Positions 61,296 through 64,000 of a DNA stretch of 64,000 nt are shown piece by piece. The notes beneath the pieces are model-generated. The model was not told where the DNA came from and ran no database searches. It worked only from the letters and a program-made list of their open reading frames with translations. The DNA is taken from assembly GCF_002303885.1 (NCBI RefSeq), contig NZ_MRCM01000017.1, forward strand, positions 62,001 through 126,000, in the 5' to 3' direction. Each line of letters begins with the position of its first letter. Positions within the stretch are counted from its first letter, which is position 1. The stretch is from Flavobacterium sp. ACN2. GTDB lineage: Bacteria > Bacteroidota > Bacteroidia > Flavobacteriales > Flavobacteriaceae. The position numbers were made by a program, and so were the translations under genes.

Positions 61296-61982
61296 TTATT
61301 TCATTTGAGATTGAAGTTCGGCAATAATCTTATCATTTGTCTCCGATGGATTTCTAGAAAGCTCCGCAATAACTTGTCTTTTCACTTCGTCTGAACATTC
61401 ATATTTTGGCACATAATTCAGATCAAAACCCATTTTAGAAAATAATTCATCAGACCATTCATTTCTAATGCAATCCAAAGTTAAATGAATTCTAGGTTCT
61501 GGGCTTTTGTTCAGCACGCTATGTGGCAACTGAAAATTGGCGTACCAGCATTCTCCCATTTTCATTGGAACTTTCTGATGATTGACATAAAAATAAACTT
61601 CCGAGTTTGTAATAATTGGAACATGAATTCTAAAAAATCCATCTTCATATGAAGTATCATTATCAACATGTTCTTTAATTTCGCTATTAGGCCCAAGTCT
61701 TAATAATCTTACGGCCTCTTTTTCGCATTCAAACCAATCCATTATTTCTTTAAAATAAGAGCAACTGTCAAGCAAAGTCGTATTTTTATACTCTTTATCT
61801 GGAAAAGAAAAAATATCATTCTCTAAACCCGATTGCGATCGTAAAGAAACACTTGTCCAATTTCCTTCATATCGATTGGTATTAAAATGTGGTGTCCATA
61901 AATTGGTTTCGCAAATCAATAAATCATTTTGCAGTTTTTCTATCGAGAAAGAAATCGGAAGCTGACAAGAAGAAGGATTCAT
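61296..61982 (-). CDS. Aspartyl/asparaginyl beta-hydroxylase-family oxygenase
   Basis: A 228-residue 2-oxoglutarate/Fe(II)-dependent oxygenase of the Asp/Asn hydroxylase (PF05118-like) cupin fold. NSEIKEHVDNDTSYEDGFFR (about 102-121) supplies the first iron His and acid, and NFQLPHSVLNKSPEPRIHLT (about 150-169) supplies the second His and the 2-oxoglutarate Arg. The ends are helical (a C-terminal RQVIAELSRNPSETNDK). It is 4 bases from both the APS kinase gene before and the sulfotransferase gene after it. Substrate unknown: a peptide, an amino acid or a lipid headgroup are all possible. Confidence 0.82.
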   Translation of the reverse strand: MNPSSCQLPISFSIEKLQNDLLICETNLWTPHFNTNRYEGNWTSVSLRSQSGLENDIFSFPDKEYKNTTLLDSCSYFKEIMDWFECEKEAVRLLRLGPNSEIKEHVDNDTSYEDGFFRIHVPIITNSEVYFYVNHQKVPMKMGECWYANFQLPHSVLNKSPEPRIHLTLDCIRNEWSDELFSKMGFDLNYVPKYECSDEVKRQVIAELSRNPSETNDKIIAELQSQMK

Positions 61983-61986
61983 AACC

Positions 61987-62514
61987 TTAAAAATTTAAAT
62001 TGCTAAGTATAAAATGGTAGAGTTTATTGGTAGAAGCTGAAACGGTTTCAGAATCTGTTTTTAATACTAAATCTGCTTTTTTCGGAATTTCAAAAACATC
62101 GCTTATTCCTGTAAAACTTTTAATTTTATTTTGATCACTGTCTGGCAGCAAGGCTCTTTTGTATAAGCCTTTTGGATCTCTTTCGATCAAATTAGAAATG
62201 GCGCAATCCAGAAATACCGTTTTTACAAATTCAAAAGACCTTAATTCATTTCTAAGATTTTCATATGGATTAATAACCGACATGAGAACTATTTTCTTTT
62301 CCTCAATTAAATTTCGCCCAACATTAAAAAGACGTCTTACATTTTCGCAACGGTCTTCTTTAGAAAATCCCAAATCTTTACAGATCGTTTGTCGGTACAC
62401 ATCACCATCTACAATTTCGGCTTCATAATTATTTTGAAGTAAAAGATGTCTGACATTTTCTGCCAATGTCGTTTTTCCCGAACCAGATAATCCTGTAAAT
62501 TGAATTAAAATCAT
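61987..62514 (-). CDS. cysC: Adenylyl-sulfate (APS) kinase
   Basis: A 175-residue kinase that phosphorylates APS to PAPS. The P-loop is FTGLSGSGKTTLAE (about 6-19); VDGDVYRQTICKDLGFSKED and CENVRRLFNVG are the APS-binding motifs. VFLDCAISNLIERDPKGLYKR (about 104-124) is the PAPS-lid region. The length is that of stand-alone CysC. No ATP sulfurylase (CysD/CysN) is next to it, so it is not part of a sulfate assimilation operon here. Instead it leads the sulfation module with the sulfotransferase. Confidence 0.93.
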   Translation of the reverse strand: MILIQFTGLSGSGKTTLAENVRHLLLQNNYEAEIVDGDVYRQTICKDLGFSKEDRCENVRRLFNVGRNLIEEKKIVLMSVINPYENLRNELRSFEFVKTVFLDCAISNLIERDPKGLYKRALLPDSDQNKIKSFTGISDVFEIPKKADLVLKTDSETVSASTNKLYHFILSNLNF

Positions 62515-62648
62515 TTTAGCATCACTTTTATAAAACGTGACATTAAAACTAAATAATTTAGAACGAGAGACAAAGAGTATAAATACCCTTTATTTACTAG
62601 ACATTTGAACAAAGAAATCACTATTTTTATCTTTTAATTAAACTAAAA

Positions 62649-63350
62649 ATGAAAAAGAAACTTGTTGTTTTAACAGGAGCAGGAATAAGTGCTGAGAGCG
62701 GAATTAAAACTTTTCGAGACAGTGATGGTCTTTGGGAAGGGCATGATGTGATGGAAGTTGCAACTCCAGAAGGCTGGCATAAAAATCAAGAATTGGTTCT
62801 CGATTTTTACAACAAAAGACGCCAGCAGTTAAAAGAAGTCAATCCCAATCTTGGGCATATCATTTTGGCTGAATTGGAAAAAGATTTTGACGTACAAATT
62901 ATCACTCAAAATGTTGACGATCTTCATGAACGTGCAGGAAGCACAAATGTTTTGCATTTGCATGGCGAATTATTAAAAGTACGTAGCACACAAAATAAAA
63001 ATCTAATTTTAGACTGGACCGAAGATTTGCAAACTGGAGATTTAGATACAAACAGGCATCAATTGCGTCCGCATATTGTTTGGTTTGGCGAAGAAGTTCC
63101 TGCACTTGAAGAAGCTATTGACATTACAGAAACCGCAGATTATTTTGCCGTAATTGGAACTTCGCTTCAGGTTTATCCAGCTGCTGGATTAATTGCTTAT
63201 ACTCCAAGTACAACACCGGTTTTCTATATTGATCCGAAACCAATTTCGATTCCGAACCTTCGAAATAAAGTTGAAACCATTGCCAAATTTGCTTCCGAAG
63301 GAGTCGCCGATTTAAGAGAAAAATTACTTACCTTAGAAAAAACAACATGA
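62649..63350 (+). CDS. Sirtuin NAD-dependent deacylase (class III, zinc-free)
   Basis: A 233-residue sirtuin. GAGISAESGIKTFRDSDGLW binds NAD, FYNKRRQQ gives Tyr54 and Arg57 (the pair that selects succinyl/malonyl-lysine in class III), TQNVDDLHERAG and HLHGEL with catalytic His105. The zinc-ribbon region (about 110-145) has no Cys, and indeed the whole protein lacks Cys, so it cannot bind zinc in the usual way. The desuccinylase function is inferred from the Tyr/Arg pair. Its stop overlaps the next gene (ATGA). Symbol cobB not used because zinc binding is missing. Confidence 0.9.
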   Translation: MKKKLVVLTGAGISAESGIKTFRDSDGLWEGHDVMEVATPEGWHKNQELVLDFYNKRRQQLKEVNPNLGHIILAELEKDFDVQIITQNVDDLHERAGSTNVLHLHGELLKVRSTQNKNLILDWTEDLQTGDLDTNRHQLRPHIVWFGEEVPALEEAIDITETADYFAVIGTSLQVYPAAGLIAYTPSTTPVFYIDPKPISIPNLRNKVETIAKFASEGVADLREKLLTLEKTT

Positions 63351-64000
63351 TTTTTGAAAGCTGGCTACAGCAGTTATTTCAGTTTAATATATTCTGGCTC
63401 TTTGTTTTCTTTTTAATAGAAAATGCAGCGTTAGTAGGTTTATCTGTTTTAATTGGAAAAGTAATCGAATCTGAGAACACCGTTTTAAAAAATAAAGATC
63501 GAAAATGGGTGTTTTCTACACTGCTTTGCAACACATTCATCACTTTAATAGGTTTTGAATTATATCGCTACGGAATACTGAACATAGATTTTTCTGGATC
63601 CTTAAAACTTATCATTTTTGATACACTTTTATTGATTCTTTTAATGGATCTTTTTATGTTTATTTTTCATTTTCTGGTTCATCATTTAAAATGGCTTTAC
63701 CCCATTCATAAACTGCATCATACACATGTTGAAACGAATGTTTATAGTTTATATGTGCTTCATCCGATAGAAACTCTAGGTTTCGGTTTTATATGGCTGT
63801 TTTTAATTACGATTTTTACTTTTAATTATCTGAGCATCATTATTTATTTGATTCTCAATCTTTCTTATGGAATATTTGGACATTTAAAAAAAGACATATT
63901 TCCATCTTTCTGGTACAACAATTACTTCACAAAATGGATATCGACTACTAAATTTCATAATGATCATCATAAAAATGAATCTCACAATTACGGTTTTTAC
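63347..64000 (+). CDS. Sterol desaturase/fatty acid hydroxylase-family protein (3' truncated)
   Basis: An open frame that starts with an ATG overlapping the sirtuin stop and runs off the window (218 codons seen). It has about five helices, then the diiron His boxes: HFLVHH (about 104-109), HKLHHTH (about 118-124) and, near the end, FHNDHHKNESHNYGF. This is the fatty acid hydroxylase superfamily layout. The start FESWLQQLFQFNIFWLFVF is a normal membrane N-terminus. It would hydroxylate or desaturate a lipid; product unknown. The C-terminus is not visible. Confidence 0.85.
   Translation, partial: MIFESWLQQLFQFNIFWLFVFFLIENAALVGLSVLIGKVIESENTVLKNKDRKWVFSTLLCNTFITLIGFELYRYGILNIDFSGSLKLIIFDTLLLILLMDLFMFIFHFLVHHLKWLYPIHKLHHTHVETNVYSLYVLHPIETLGFGFIWLFLITIFTFNYLSIIIYLILNLSYGIFGHLKKDIFPSFWYNNYFTKWISTTKFHNDHHKNESHNYGFY

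Noticed and set aside
1..64000. tRNA, rRNA or riboswitch genes
   Set aside because: I scanned the gaps by eye and saw no cloverleaf with T-loop sequence, no rRNA segment and no clear cobalamin or other riboswitch; a covariance search would be needed to be certain.

Overview
The window reads as a stretch of chromosome from a Flavobacterium-like member of the Bacteroidota, probably a soil or plant-associated glycan degrader. The evidence is AT-rich DNA, few Shine-Dalgarno sequences, promoters of the TTG...TAnnTTTG type (46389, 55713), a bacillithiol synthase (BshC), a DUF4295 gene next to rpmG/rpmB/ftsY, a 1114-residue SecA, DUF5009 acyltransferases, and intergenic palindromes typical of this genus. 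I saw no rRNA, tRNA, CRISPR array, prophage or intact transposon.

Region 1 (1-15.4 kb) is a beta-mannan utilisation locus, probably for acetylated galactoglucomannan. On the + strand it has the end of a GH26 mannanase, a GPH-type sugar symporter, a GH130 mannosylglucose phosphorylase, a cellobiose/mannobiose 2-epimerase, a GH5 mannanase and a GH97 alpha-galactosidase. On the - strand it has a GH3 beta-glucosidase, a GQSN-type acetylesterase and a CE2-like esterase. Together they would deacetylate, debranch and cut the polymer outside the cytoplasm, import mannobiose, epimerise it to mannosyl-glucose and phosphorolyse that. An aldo-keto reductase, a DUF308 membrane protein and a repeat-rich region with an antitoxin remnant interrupt the locus.

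Region 2 (15.6-32 kb) is mixed housekeeping and accessory: NlpC/P60 and L,D-transpeptidase wall enzymes, a DUF1573 protein, a histidine kinase/response regulator pair, a beta-lactamase-fold hydrolase, a membrane protein gene broken by a 16-bp tandem repeat, a B12-binding radical SAM protein, an SdpI/SdpR-like pair, two transporters or exporters, BshC and Ndk.

Region 3 (32-41.8 kb) is core: small envelope proteins, a DUF721 protein, ftsY, DUF4295, rpmG, rpmB, cinA, an Hpt protein, a FAH-family hydrolase, a DEDDh exonuclease and an E2 acyltransferase. A 54-residue membrane protein gene follows ftsY.

Region 4 (41.8-54 kb) leans towards surface glycans and envelope: GT2 glycosyltransferase, Omp85-type barrel, second DUF5009 acyltransferase, CpsB/YwqE-type phosphatase, WcaJ-type phosphoglycosyltransferase, ABC-F ATPase, FKBP isomerase and a methyltransferase.

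Region 5 (54-64 kb) has an ABC ATPase, a PduO-type adenosyltransferase, DUF2795 and secA, a TrmH-type methylase, a compact three-gene sulfation module (APS kinase, Asp/Asn hydroxylase-like, sulfotransferase), a cysteine-free sirtuin and a truncated sterol-desaturase-like gene.

The most interesting items are three copies of one structured leader-like element (4334, 12545, 33648), two of which show compensatory stem changes; the 16-bp repeat frameshift at 21860-21918; the sulfation module; and the zinc-less sirtuin.
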